Below are positions 9,103 through 17,750 of a DNA stretch of 40,028 bases, piece by piece. Each line of letters begins with the position of its first letter. Within the stretch, counting starts at the first letter, position 1. The DNA is from Bacteroidales bacterium (GTDB lineage Bacteria; Bacteroidota; Bacteroidia; Bacteroidales; UBA932), in assembly GCA_017502125.1 (NCBI GenBank), contig JAFVVN010000005.1:1-40028 (forward strand). Reading direction: 5' to 3'. The notes beneath the pieces are model-generated. The model saw only the letters and a program-made list of their open reading frames with translations, was not told the origin of the DNA and did not search any database. The position numbers and the translations under genes were made by a program.

Positions 9103-9110
9103 TATCTTCG
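9103..9110 (+). promoter_or_regulatory. -7-like box before the ppiD-like gene
   Basis: TATCTTCG followed by CACCC resembles the Bacteroidota -7 box, with one mismatch to TAnnTTTG. No clear -33 element is seen. It lies 49 bases before the ATG at 9159 and would allow the foldase gene to be expressed apart from lptC. Confidence 0.35.
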
Positions 9111-9158
9111 CACCCTTGTATCGAACTTTAACGATAATAATCTAAAACAAACAATAAA

Positions 9159-11141
9159 ATGGCAGTACTTGAAACAATCCGTGTCAAGTTCGGAATACTG
9201 ATAACAGTGCTCATTGCTGTGGCGCTGTTGTCTTTCATTATTGATCCGAGCACACTTCAGTCAGTGTCATCTTCAATGTCATCGAAGTATGATGTAGGTG
9301 AGATTGACGGCAAGTCCATCTCATACATGGACTTCCAGGCTGATGTGGACAAATTCACAGCAATCAACGAGATCGTAACAGGATCTTCAGTTCAGAACGA
9401 GCAGCAGCAGATTCAGGTGAGAAACGCTGCATGGCAGGCTCTCGTGGACAAATATCTCTTCATCAAGAATGCAAAGAAGGCAGGTCTCAATGTAGGAGAA
9501 GAGGAAATGCTCGCAATCATCTCAGGTGAGCTTGATTCTCCTGTATTCACTCAGAATCCTGTGTTCTGTGACGAGAACGGAAACTTCTCGAAGGAGATGC
9601 TTCTTGATTTCGTAAACTATCTCAACTCGGATGAGACAGGTCGTCTCAAAGTATACTGGGATTATCTTCAGGAGTCTGCAAAGACTCAGCAGTTCTATGC
9701 CAAGTATATGTCCCTCTTCACTCAGAGCAACTTCACAAACCCTTTGATGCTCACTGAGAAGATCGCAGAGAACAACAACACTTTCGATGTAGAGTTCGTA
9801 ATGATTCCTTATTCTTATCCAAGAGACACCACAATCGTGGTTTCAGACAACGAGATCAAGGCATATTACAACGCTCACAAGAAGTTCTACAAGCAGCAGG
9901 CGAGCAGGGACATCGAATATGTAGTATTCGAGGTTGTTCCTTCAGCTGACGACATTGCAGCTGCAAATCAGGCTCTCATCGATGTTTATGACGAGTTCAA
10001 GACTGCAGAGAACATGAAGAGCTTCCTTCTTGCAAATTCAGACAGACAGTATGACAACCACTGGTACAAGGCTGGTGAGCTCAACACTGTTGCCAAGGTT
10101 GTCAACGACTACGCATTCGGTGAGAAGGCTTCAGTTTCTGAGGTTCTTTCTGAGGGTGACAAGTTCTACGCTGTGCGCGTGATGGAGACAGCTATGGTTC
10201 CTGAGCAGGTTTATGTAAAGTATGTTCCTGCAGCTGCAGAGAACGTGGACAGCCTTCTCAACGTGGCTGAGCCTCAGTGGATTCCACAGACTCCGGGTTA
10301 TGAGGACGTGATGGTTGCCAAGAAGGGTTCAAAGGTTACTGTGAACGGTCTCGTGTTCCAGGTTCTTGACATAAAGGATCCTGTGGAGAGAAAGAAGGTT
10401 GCAGTTCTCGAGAAGGGTGCTGTTGCCGGCAAGGAGACAGTTAACGGATACTATGCAAAGGCAAATACCTTCGCTACAAAGTCTGCAGGAAAGTATGAGA
10501 ACTTCCAGAAGGCTCTCACAGAAGAAGGAGTTTATGCTCATCCTGTGAACAACATGCTTGAGAGTTCTGACAGACTCGGTTCCATCGAGAACACCAAGGA
10601 GGTTACAAGATGGGCATTCGAGGCTAAGGAAGGTCAGGCTTCAAACATAATCACTGTAAACAACAACTACTTCATCGTAGCAGCTCTCAAGAACATCCAC
10701 AAGGAAGGTTACACTCCTGTTTCTGAGGTAGCTTCACAGATCAGTAACCTTCTCTACAACCAGAAGGCTGGCGAGAAGAAGGCTGCAGAGGTAGCTGAGA
10801 AGATAGCAGGTCTTGAGGATATGGCTGCTGTTGCAGAGGCTCTTGGAAGGACTGTAAGCACACAGGAAGGTCTTGCATTCTCTTCTCTCACATCACAGGG
10901 ACTTGATCCTAAGTTCATCGGTGCTGCATCTGTAGCGGAGGATGGAAAGGTATGCGGTCCTGTAGTTGGAAATGTGGGAGTATATGTATACAAGGTTACT
11001 GGTCGCGATGCAGGCGCATTCTTCACAGAGGATGATGCAAAGAGCCGTGACGCCCAGATGGTTCAGTACTCTACTCAGATGGTAGTTCCTGTAATGATGG
11101 AAGACGCTGAGGTGAAGGATAACCGCGCACGTTTCTTCTAA
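9159..11141 (+). CDS. PpiD/SurA-like membrane-anchored periplasmic peptidyl-prolyl isomerase
   Basis: The product has 660 residues. A single N-terminal membrane segment (about 11-27, GILITVLIAVALLSFIID) anchors it to the inner membrane with the rest in the periplasm, as in PpiD. A SurA-N-like chaperone region follows (near 60-190, QVRNAAWQALVDKYLFIKNA). The central and C-terminal parts contain parvulin-like stretches (GEKASVSEVLSEGDKFYAVRVME; EGQASNIITVNNNYFIVAAL), though the catalytic parvulin residues are hard to place, so chaperone activity may dominate. Its likely job is folding of exported proteins. Transcription ends at a large palindrome just downstream. Confidence 0.88.
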   Translation: MAVLETIRVKFGILITVLIAVALLSFIIDPSTLQSVSSSMSSKYDVGEIDGKSISYMDFQADVDKFTAINEIVTGSSVQNEQQQIQVRNAAWQALVDKYLFIKNAKKAGLNVGEEEMLAIISGELDSPVFTQNPVFCDENGNFSKEMLLDFVNYLNSDETGRLKVYWDYLQESAKTQQFYAKYMSLFTQSNFTNPLMLTEKIAENNNTFDVEFVMIPYSYPRDTTIVVSDNEIKAYYNAHKKFYKQQASRDIEYVVFEVVPSADDIAAANQALIDVYDEFKTAENMKSFLLANSDRQYDNHWYKAGELNTVAKVVNDYAFGEKASVSEVLSEGDKFYAVRVMETAMVPEQVYVKYVPAAAENVDSLLNVAEPQWIPQTPGYEDVMVAKKGSKVTVNGLVFQVLDIKDPVERKKVAVLEKGAVAGKETVNGYYAKANTFATKSAGKYENFQKALTEEGVYAHPVNNMLESSDRLGSIENTKEVTRWAFEAKEGQASNIITVNNNYFIVAALKNIHKEGYTPVSEVASQISNLLYNQKAGEKKAAEVAEKIAGLEDMAAVAEALGRTVSTQEGLAFSSLTSQGLDPKFIGAASVAEDGKVCGPVVGNVGVYVYKVTGRDAGAFFTEDDAKSRDAQMVQYSTQMVVPVMMEDAEVKDNRARFF

Positions 11142-11151
11142 TCGAAGACTC

Positions 11152-11257
11152 ATAAAAATCAGTCCGGATGATGTTCCGGTGACCCCCGCCTCCCTCCGGG
11201 AGGCACCCCCTAGCCGGGGGTGGCATGTCACCTTCAATCAGCCGGACTGATTTTTAT
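11152..11257. repeat. Multi-armed palindromic element, bidirectional terminator candidate
   Basis: Outer arms ATAAAAATCAGTCCGG (11152-11167) and CCGGACTGATTTTTAT (11242-11257) are a perfect 16-bp inverted repeat. Inside is a GGTGAC (11178-11183)/GTCACC (11227-11232) stem. Within that are two hairpins: GCCTCCC/GGGAGGC (11188-11194, 11198-11204) and ACCCCC/GGGGGT (11205-11210, 11216-11221). The outer stem ends in T-rich sequence on both strands, and it lies between the convergent ppiD-like gene and ychF. The GC-rich core resembles REP-type elements. Confidence 0.75.
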
Positions 11258-11291
11258 ATATCCGGATCAATACATGTCCGGTTGTATATTT

Positions 11292-12395
11292 TTATACGTT
11301 GAAGAGGAAGTGCATGATGTCTCCGTCCTGCACCACATATTCCTTTCCTTCCACTCCGAGCTTTCCTGCCGCACGACAAGCGGCTTCTGACTTGAGTGTG
11401 ATGAAATCCTCATATTTGATCACTTCGGCGCGTATAAAGCCCTTTTCAAAGTCTGTATGGATGACTCCAGCTGCCTTTGGAGCCTTGTCGCCCACATTGA
11501 TGGTCCATGCACGGCATTCATCAGCTCCGGCAGTGAAGTATGTGCGGAGGTTCAGAAGAGCATATGCCCTCTGGATCAGCCTCACCACTCCCGACTCTTC
11601 CAGTCCCATTTCCTCAAGGAACATCTGGCGCTCCTCATAGCTCTCGAGCTCAGCGATGTCTGACTCGATTTTTGCTGCTATGACAAGGATTTCAGCATTT
11701 TCGTCCTTCACAGCCTCGCGAACCTGCTCCACATACTGATTTCCATCCTTTGCAGATGCTTCGTCCACATTGCAGACATACATCACAGGCTTGTTGGTCA
11801 GAAGGTAAAGTTCCTTTGCAAGCTGTTCTTCCTCAGCATTTTCCGGCTTTACGGTGCGGCATGACTTACCCTGCTCCAGGGCAGCCTTATATCTCAGAAG
11901 GAGTTCATAGAGTTTCTTTGCGTTCTTGTCTCCTCCGGTAGTTGCCTGCTTCTGCACCTTAGTGATGCGGTTTTCCACTGTCTCAAGGTCCTTGAGCTGG
12001 AGTTCCATGTCGATGACTTCCTTGTCTCTTACAGGATCCACCGTTCCGTCCACATGGACGATGTTAGGATCGTCGAAGCAACGAAGGACGTGCAGGATGG
12101 CATCAGTCTCTCTGATGTTTGCAAGAAACTGGTTACCGAGTCCTTCACCCTTGCTGGCTCCTTTCACCAGCCCGGCAATATCCACAATCTCCACTGTCGC
12201 AGGAATGACTCTCTTAGGATTGCAGAGGTTTTCAAGCACCTCAAGTCTCTTGTCAGGGACATTTGTCGAACCTATGTTAGGATCGATGGTGCAGAAAGGA
12301 AAGTTTGCGCTCTGTGCCTTTCCTGAGCTTACACAGTTGAACAATGTCGATTTTCCCACATTAGGAAGTCCTACTATACCGCATTTAAGTGCCAT
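11292..12395 (-). CDS. ychF: Redox/ribosome-associated ATPase YchF (Obg family)
   Basis: The product has 367 residues, full family length. YchF is an Obg-like P-loop protein that prefers ATP to GTP, binds ribosomes and affects stress responses. G1 is GLPNVGKS (9-16), G3 is DIAG (72-75), and the G4 position reads NVDE (209-212) instead of NKxD, the change associated with ATP preference. The C-terminal TGS domain is present (TINVGDKAPKAAGVIHTDFE and GKEYVVQDGDIMHFLF). It is convergent with the ppiD-like gene and divergent from the next gene. Confidence 0.97.
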   Translation of the reverse strand: MALKCGIVGLPNVGKSTLFNCVSSGKAQSANFPFCTIDPNIGSTNVPDKRLEVLENLCNPKRVIPATVEIVDIAGLVKGASKGEGLGNQFLANIRETDAILHVLRCFDDPNIVHVDGTVDPVRDKEVIDMELQLKDLETVENRITKVQKQATTGGDKNAKKLYELLLRYKAALEQGKSCRTVKPENAEEEQLAKELYLLTNKPVMYVCNVDEASAKDGNQYVEQVREAVKDENAEILVIAAKIESDIAELESYEERQMFLEEMGLEESGVVRLIQRAYALLNLRTYFTAGADECRAWTINVGDKAPKAAGVIHTDFEKGFIRAEVIKYEDFITLKSEAACRAAGKLGVEGKEYVVQDGDIMHFLFNV

Positions 12396-12421
12396 TTCAA
12401 TTTTTCTTTAAAATTAGGGCG

Positions 12422-12429
12422 CAAATTTA
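12422..12429 (-). promoter_or_regulatory. -7 box for ychF
   Basis: TAAATTTG on the minus strand fits TAnnTTTG, 26 bases before the ychF ATG. No -33 TTTG is evident. It is only 11 bases from an opposing -7 box at 12441-12448. Confidence 0.45.
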
Positions 12430-12440
12430 CGCAATATTTT

Positions 12441-12448
12441 TACATTTG
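12441..12448 (+). promoter_or_regulatory. -7 box for the EEP-family gene
   Basis: TACATTTG fits TAnnTTTG. It lies 64 bases before the ATG at 12513. No good -33 element is seen. Confidence 0.4.
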
Positions 12449-12512
12449 CCATTATATAAATTGCAGATTGCCATGGGGATGTATTCCTGGCGGTCGGTAA
12501 GGAGACTATCAT

Positions 12513-13490
12513 ATGATGAAGCGGTTGATTTTTGTGCTGGTACTATGTGCAGCGGGAATGGATGCGGCGGCAGGGGAGAGGGATTCACTGCTGACTGTCT
12601 TCTGGAATCTTGAGAATTTCTTTGATTATCACGATGGTGGAAACGGTGATTCGGACCGTGAATTTTCTCCTGAAGGAAAGCGCAGATGGACTTCCGGGAG
12701 GTTTTATTCCAAGTGCAATCTCGTGGCCAAGAGCATCTTCTGGATGGGTGAGAGATATGGTCATATGCCTGATGTAATAGGGGTTGCAGAGGTCGAGAAC
12801 CGGTCTGTCCTGAGCCGTATGCTTGCCTCCACGGGTCTGAGAAAATTTGACTATGCTGTGGTGCATAGGGAATCTGGTGACAGGAGGGGGATAGATGTGG
12901 CTCTTCTCTACAGGAAGGATGTTCTTGAACTTCTCGATGTATCATACCATGTACCCGAATATGAAGGCAGGCAGATGAATACCCGCGATATGCTTCATGT
13001 CAGGATGAGAAGGATGTCTGACGGGAGGATATACGATTTCATAGTCAATCATCATCCGTCCAAGTTCGGAGGTGCCAGGGAATCTGAAGGTAGAAGGACT
13101 GCCGTGATGAAGTCCTTGCGTGCCCTCTGCGATTCATTGACATCGGTTCCCGAAGGAATTTATGAGGGGGTGATGGCTATGGGAGACTTTAATGACACAC
13201 CGTCCGGACAGCAGTTCCTATTGCTCGAAGGTGCGCTGAAAAATGCGTGTTCGGCAGCTTATGAAAGAGGAGAAGGAACCATAAGATATGAAGGCAGATG
13301 GGACCTTATAGACATGTTCTGGGTGAGTGAAGAAATATATTCTTCATCCAGAAGCGAAATCTTGAGAATACCTTTCCTCATGACACGCGAGAAGAAGCAT
13401 CCGGGAGAAAAGCCACTGAGGACATATTCAGGACCGAGATATCTCGGAGGAGTCAGTGACCATTGTCCGGTGGTTCTCATGGCACGATGA
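12513..13490 (+). CDS. Secreted endonuclease/exonuclease/phosphatase (EEP) family protein
   Basis: The product has 325 residues with a signal peptide (MMKRLIFVLVLCAAGMDAAAG). The EEP hydrolase motifs are all visible: VFWNLENFFD near 30, GVAEVEN near 90 with the metal-binding Glu, VNHHPSKFGG near 187, GDFNDTPSG near 224, and SDHCPVVL at the C-terminus. The family cleaves phosphodiester or phosphomonoester bonds with Mg2+. Export suggests extracytoplasmic nucleic acid or phospho-substrate use; the exact substrate is unknown. ATG codons at 12513 and 12516 are equivalent. It is probably monocistronic, since galK has its own promoter. Confidence 0.85.
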   Translation: MMKRLIFVLVLCAAGMDAAAGERDSLLTVFWNLENFFDYHDGGNGDSDREFSPEGKRRWTSGRFYSKCNLVAKSIFWMGERYGHMPDVIGVAEVENRSVLSRMLASTGLRKFDYAVVHRESGDRRGIDVALLYRKDVLELLDVSYHVPEYEGRQMNTRDMLHVRMRRMSDGRIYDFIVNHHPSKFGGARESEGRRTAVMKSLRALCDSLTSVPEGIYEGVMAMGDFNDTPSGQQFLLLEGALKNACSAAYERGEGTIRYEGRWDLIDMFWVSEEIYSSSRSEILRIPFLMTREKKHPGEKPLRTYSGPRYLGGVSDHCPVVLMAR

Positions 13491-13533
13491 GTAGAATTTG
13501 TCATAATTTGATTCAAATGTTGCTTTTCGTGGT

Positions 13534-13564
13534 GTTGGATTATTGTTACTAATTGGTATCTTTG
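13534..13564 (+). promoter_or_regulatory. Promoter for galK
   Basis: TTG at 13534-13536, a 20-base spacer, and TATCTTTG at 13557-13564 form a good Bacteroidota promoter. The predicted 5' leader before the ATG at 13634 is about 60 bases. Confidence 0.6.
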
Positions 13565-13633
13565 AAGGATTTTAGATTGCGCCTTTCTTCGGAAGGCCAT
13601 TCAGAAACGAATAAACTAATAACCTTATAAATC

Positions 13634-14770
13634 ATGAAACAGAGAATAGCTGAAAAATTCCGTACACTTTACCACACTGAGGGTGAATTCTTTGCATCAG
13701 CAGGTCGTATCAACCTGATTGGCGAGCACACTGACTATAATGGAGGTTTTGTATTTCCGGGTGCGATCGACAAGGGAATGATCGCCGAGATCAAACTTAA
13801 CGGCACTCAGACCGTCCGTGCCTTTGCACTTGACCTTGACGAATATTGTGAGTTCGGTCTCAGGGAGGAGGACGCTCCTACACAGGCCTGGGCACGCTAT
13901 ATCTTCGGTGTATGCCGCGAGATCCAGAAGAGAGGCGGTGTAGTCGGAGGTTTCGACACAGTGTTCGCTGGTGATGTTCCTCTCGGAGCAGGAATGTCTT
14001 CTTCTGCAGCACTTGAAAGCACATTTGCCTTTGCTCTCGATTATCTCTTCGACCTGAAGATCGATAAGTTCGAACTCGCACGCATCGGCCAGAGCACTGA
14101 GCACAACTACTGCGGTGTGAAGTGCGGCATCATGGACCAGTTCGCTTCAGTATTCGGCAAGGCAGGCAACCTCATGCGTCTTGACTGCCGTTCCATGGAA
14201 TTCGAATATTTCCCGTTTGACCCCGAGCAGTACGGCTACAAGCTCGTTCTTCTCAACTCACGTGTAAAGCATGAGCTCGTGGGCTCTCCATACAACGACC
14301 GTCGCGCATCTTGCGAGAGGGTAGCGAAGATCCTCGGACAGGAATTCCTTCGCGGAGCCACAATGGAGCAGCTTGAGGCAGTCAAGGATCAGATCTCGGA
14401 GGAAGACTTCATGAGGGCACGCTATGTGATCGGTGAAGAGAAGAGAGTCCTCGATGTATGTGAGGCATTGGAGAAGGGCGATTATGAAACCGTAGGTGCA
14501 CGTATGTACGAGACTCACTGGGGCATGTCCAAGGACTATGAAGTGTCATGTGAAGAGCTTGACTTCCTCGCCGAAGTGGCTCAGGAGTGCGGTGTGACCG
14601 GTTCACGCATCATGGGTGGCGGCTTCGGCGGCTGCACCATCAACCTCGTGAAGGCAGAGCTCTACGACGCATTCATCGCCAAGGCTAAGGCAGCATTTGC
14701 AGAGAAATATGGTCACGAGCCTATCGAGATCCCTGTAGTGATCAGCGACGGTGCCCGCAAGCTGGCATAA
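13634..14770 (+). CDS. galK: Galactokinase GalK
   Basis: The product has 378 residues, the usual length. It phosphorylates galactose to galactose-1-phosphate in the Leloir pathway. GHMP-kinase motifs are the galactokinase signature GRINLIGEHTDYNGG (25-38), the ATP loop VPLGAGMSSSAALES (115-129), the catalytic Asp in CGIMDQF (Asp168), and the third motif GGGFGGCTI near 330. No galT, galE or transporter gene is next to it, so the rest of the pathway must be elsewhere. The codon use and GC content contrast with the AT-rich gene that follows. Confidence 0.97.
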   Translation: MKQRIAEKFRTLYHTEGEFFASAGRINLIGEHTDYNGGFVFPGAIDKGMIAEIKLNGTQTVRAFALDLDEYCEFGLREEDAPTQAWARYIFGVCREIQKRGGVVGGFDTVFAGDVPLGAGMSSSAALESTFAFALDYLFDLKIDKFELARIGQSTEHNYCGVKCGIMDQFASVFGKAGNLMRLDCRSMEFEYFPFDPEQYGYKLVLLNSRVKHELVGSPYNDRRASCERVAKILGQEFLRGATMEQLEAVKDQISEEDFMRARYVIGEEKRVLDVCEALEKGDYETVGARMYETHWGMSKDYEVSCEELDFLAEVAQECGVTGSRIMGGGFGGCTINLVKAELYDAFIAKAKAAFAEKYGHEPIEIPVVISDGARKLA

Positions 14771-14799
14771 GCACCATATCATTTAACTCATCTGTCATT

Positions 14800-15459
14800 A
14801 TGTATTTAATTCTAATAATTCTTCTATACATTAAGAGAAATGCCATAAAGGAATGGCTCAAACGGAAGTATGGAGCAGATTGTTTACCTAAAAACAAGAA
14901 GGTGTTTTTATATTCTGCCATTATCGGAGCCATTATTGGTATTTTATATGTAGGTTCAGAATTATCTGCAGATGAAGGAAACTCTGAAATTCCAATTATA
15001 GCTGCCAGTATTATATATGCGGTAGTTTCACTTTATTATATTATCAGGTGCTATGCACAGACTAAGGAAAGTGTCAATAAGCGGGAAATCAGATGTCGTT
15101 ATTGGTTGACAGCGGGAATTGGTTTCTTCATAATGGTAGCTATCGCGAGTGCATTGATATGGGCTGCAATTGTGGTTTTTATCATCTTTATTCTCAGGTT
15201 TGTGAACCTTAGTACAGGATTTTTTCCAGGAGTTTCGAGCAGTAATGCTCCATCACCCGTGTCTGCACCGGTTTCCGATAATGATGGTTCAGGTGAAGGT
15301 TCACCTTATACTCCGATGATGGATCCGGTTTCAGGTGATGATGGAGGAATATTGAACGGAAATACTCGTGTTCCATTACATGATAATGGAGATGGAACCA
15401 TGAGAGATGATTCAGGAGGTTTATATAAACGCGACGGCAATGATGTCAGACGTTTATAA
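14800..15459 (+). CDS. Membrane protein with Gly/Asp/Ser-rich hydrophilic tail, unknown function
   Basis: I do not recognise a family. The product has 219 residues. Three or four membrane segments are visible: an N-terminal one (1-11), about 34-54, about 64-85, and a long one or a pair at about 101-135. About 80 C-terminal residues are hydrophilic and low in complexity, rich in Gly, Asp, Ser, Pro and Asn (for example DNDGSGEGSP, HDNGDGTMRDDSGG). A 15-bp hairpin follows. It lies 29 bases after galK but is more AT-rich and seems unrelated. It may be the first gene of the accessory block. Confidence 0.6.
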   Translation: MYLILIILLYIKRNAIKEWLKRKYGADCLPKNKKVFLYSAIIGAIIGILYVGSELSADEGNSEIPIIAASIIYAVVSLYYIIRCYAQTKESVNKREIRCRYWLTAGIGFFIMVAIASALIWAAIVVFIIFILRFVNLSTGFFPGVSSSNAPSPVSAPVSDNDGSGEGSPYTPMMDPVSGDDGGILNGNTRVPLHDNGDGTMRDDSGGLYKRDGNDVRRL

Positions 15460-15494
15460 AATCTGAACCCGGTTCCGCCGATTAAACTAAAACG

Positions 15495-15540
15495 CAAGAG
15501 CCTGACTAAAAGTCAATACGACTGATTAGTCAGGCTCTTG
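15495..15540 (+). terminator. Terminator after the membrane protein gene
   Basis: CAAGAGCCTGACTAA (15495-15509) and TTAGTCAGGCTCTTG (15526-15540) are a perfect 15-bp inverted repeat with a 16-base loop. The downstream sequence is AT-rich (ATTATAAAAA) but not a clean T run, so termination is probable rather than certain. Confidence 0.5.
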
Positions 15541-15548
15541 ATTATAAA

Positions 15549-15627
15549 AAGGAAAACCGTCAGGTGAAAACATTTTGCCTTGCGGCCTGTCGAATCTAAA
15601 TCTATTATGAGAAGGACGGTTTTCCTT
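15549..15627. repeat. Wide inverted repeat carrying the edge motif GGAAAACCGTCAGG
   Basis: AAGGAAAACCGTC (15549-15561) and GACGGTTTTCCTT (15615-15627) are exact inverted copies separated by 53 bases. The motif GGAAAACCGTCAGG (15551-15564) recurs at 13 of 14 positions at 24766-24779 on the other side of the AT-rich block. Confidence 0.55.
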
Positions 15628-15892
15628 ATTATGTGTCTGTGAAATTCCGCCCATAAAAAATGGCACGGAACAACCCGCACCAACATCGGCTTACGACGGC
15701 CTACAGAAGACAGGTCGCTCCGCACCATAAAGTGCAGAACCACCCATCGCCCTATCTGTCAGTGTATATGTCGTAATTTTGTTGGTGACGACAGGGTTAT
15801 GAATATATTAAATGTAATGAATCTATCTCTATTGACAAAGATAGGACATTTCCCGATAAAAATCCTTAACTTGCAGATAAATTAATTAATAT

Positions 15893-17527
15893 ATGAAACC
15901 CCTTCTTGCAATAGGTGCTGCCCTTCTGATGATATTTTCATGTACGGTCATTGAAACAGATCGTACCCTCAATGATGTAGAATCATTCATCATGGATCAC
16001 CCGGATAGTGCTCTTCTTATACTTGAGTCCATGAACAGAGAAGACCTCAAAACTGCCCGCACAAAGGCACATCATGCCCTCCTCCATGCCATGGCTCTTG
16101 ATAAGAACTACATAGATGTCACAGATGACAGTATAGCCAGCGTGGCTGTTGAATACTACCTTAAACATGGTCCGCAGCGTAACCGTGTTCGGGCGCTGTA
16201 CTATCTTGGTAAATCTTACTATTATCAGCAGCAGTATGATATGGCAATTCTGGAATACTCTAAGGCAGAAAGAGTTGCGAAAAAATGTGATAGCCTTTAT
16301 TTGGGAATGATAAAGACCGCAAAAGCGGGAATATATAATATAACATATAATTCCATTGAGGAACTAAAATGCACTCAAGAGGCATTGGGAATATTCAAGT
16401 CAATTGGTGCAGAACGTTATTATCGTCCCATCACTTATTCATTGGGTATGGCATATCATAACGTTGATAGGTATGCTGATGCGCTTTCTGTCTATAAAGA
16501 TTTAATTGATTCTTCCTCTGAAATAGATTATTATTGTATAAATGCAACAATATCATCCGCTCATTCATTGATTGAGATGAACAATGTTGATTATCATGTT
16601 GTCGATAGTCTTTTTAGAAAAGCGAAGTATGAATATGATGCTGATTTTGAAGAAAAAGATTATTGGGCCTGGGCGTATTCTTTGTATAGAATAGGACGAA
16701 ATGAAGAGGCTGATGTGATGACAAGTAAGCTCGAAATATCAGATGAATTTATTGTAGATTTCTGGAGAGCAAGAATAGCGGCATATTTGAAGGATTATGA
16801 AGCGGTATATAAATATGATAATCTTACCCTCAAACGACAAAACGATATTGTTGAAAAACTTCTGGAAGAATCTTTAGCAATATATCAGAGTGATTATTAT
16901 CAGACTCAGTTAGAACTGTCTGAATATAAGGTAAGAACAAGAACAATTGGTTTATTGGGACTTATTGTTTTAATAATCTTAGTTTCTGTTATTCTCCTTC
17001 TGGCAATCAACAGGTACATAAGGAAGCAAAAGGCAGAAAAAAATAAACTTTTTGAATATGCCGAGGAAATCAAACGTCAATTGGAAGAAGCAAAAGGGAA
17101 AGATTATTCTGAATTGAAGAGAAAGTTTATCTCATTATACAGGACCCGATTTGAAACCATAGGAACTTTATGTGACCAGTATATTCAGTCAGCAGGAAGA
17201 ATTGATATTGAATCGCTGATGTTCAAAAAGGTGGAAATGCTGATTAGTGAGGTAAAAAACGACTCAGTCAACAGAATGGCCTTTGAGTCTATGCTTGATA
17301 ACGATCTTGACATGATCATGACCCATCTTCGCACAGAGATGCCCAAGATGAAAGAACTTGACTATGCCATATTCAGTTATATTATAGTGGGCTTTGATGC
17401 CACCACCATTTCTCGTCTTCTCGACATGACCGTTAATAATGTCTATGCACACAAACGAAGGATCAGGGTCAAGATTGAAGAGAAACATCCGGAGCATGCT
17501 GAACAATTTCTCGAGATGCTTGTCTGA
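15893..17527 (+). CDS. Membrane-spanning TPR regulator with C-terminal helix-turn-helix
   Basis: The product has 544 residues. An N-terminal lipoprotein-like signal (LMIFSC, Cys17) precedes a periplasmic TPR-like region (about 25-340; ALYYLGKSYYYQQQYDMAI near 101-119). One membrane segment follows (about 351-373) and then a cytoplasmic coiled coil (about 376-410). The C-terminal part (about 495-544, ATTISRLLDMTVNNVYAHKR) is LuxR-like HTH in character. The layout fits a one-component regulator that senses periplasmic cues, a class common in Bacteroidota and often labelled only as TPR protein. It stands before a promoter-led series of exported-protein genes, its likely targets. A lipid anchor together with a transmembrane segment is odd; the N-terminus may be an ordinary signal. 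Confidence 0.7.
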   Translation: MKPLLAIGAALLMIFSCTVIETDRTLNDVESFIMDHPDSALLILESMNREDLKTARTKAHHALLHAMALDKNYIDVTDDSIASVAVEYYLKHGPQRNRVRALYYLGKSYYYQQQYDMAILEYSKAERVAKKCDSLYLGMIKTAKAGIYNITYNSIEELKCTQEALGIFKSIGAERYYRPITYSLGMAYHNVDRYADALSVYKDLIDSSSEIDYYCINATISSAHSLIEMNNVDYHVVDSLFRKAKYEYDADFEEKDYWAWAYSLYRIGRNEEADVMTSKLEISDEFIVDFWRARIAAYLKDYEAVYKYDNLTLKRQNDIVEKLLEESLAIYQSDYYQTQLELSEYKVRTRTIGLLGLIVLIILVSVILLLAINRYIRKQKAEKNKLFEYAEEIKRQLEEAKGKDYSELKRKFISLYRTRFETIGTLCDQYIQSAGRIDIESLMFKKVEMLISEVKNDSVNRMAFESMLDNDLDMIMTHLRTEMPKMKELDYAIFSYIIVGFDATTISRLLDMTVNNVYAHKRRIRVKIEEKHPEHAEQFLEMLV

Positions 17528-17576
17528 CAGAGTATAGATTTTTAACAAGGAAAAATATTGATTATCAATAGTTTAT

Positions 17577-17609
17577 AAAAAGTGTAAGAAATAAAATCTT
17601 ACACTTTTT
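17577..17609 (+). terminator. Terminator after the TPR-HTH regulator
   Basis: AAAAAGTGTAAGA (17577-17589) pairs perfectly with TCTTACACTTTTT (17597-17609) around a 7-base loop. The stem ends in a T run, giving a classical intrinsic terminator that would also work on the opposite strand. Confidence 0.8.
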
Positions 17610-17680
17610 GTATTTTATTGAAATACAAGTATTTAAGTAAGATTGTTTTCTTTCTTTTGTAAGACGATAGTTGTTATGTT

Positions 17681-17714
17681 TTTGTTAGTCACTGCTCATA
17701 CAACCCTACCTTTG
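17681..17714 (+). promoter_or_regulatory. Promoter of the exported-protein gene series
   Basis: TTTG (17681-17684) and TACCTTTG (17707-17714) are separated by 22 bases, close to the Bacteroidota spacing. The start codon of the DUF3244-like gene is 36 bases beyond the -7 box. The genes from 17751 to 24765 all run the same way with short gaps, so this may be the main promoter. Confidence 0.6.
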
Positions 17715-17750
17715 AGCCTGAAAACATTTTAATAACTAATCTCAATCATT

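Larger units (their letters stand above)
15460..15892. other. 433-base spacer with two inverted repeats
   Basis: It holds a terminator-like hairpin (15495-15540) and a wide inverted repeat (15549-15561 with 15615-15627). A stretch at 15660-15760 is richer in GC. I find no convincing gene in either strand. A weak TAACTTGC box (15867-15874) precedes the next gene, but without a -33 partner. Confidence 0.5.

Noticed and set aside
15513-15743. 76-codon minus-strand open frame in the spacer before the TPR-HTH gene, considered as a transposase fragment
   Set aside because: Runs through two inverted repeats and has no transposase motif I can name.
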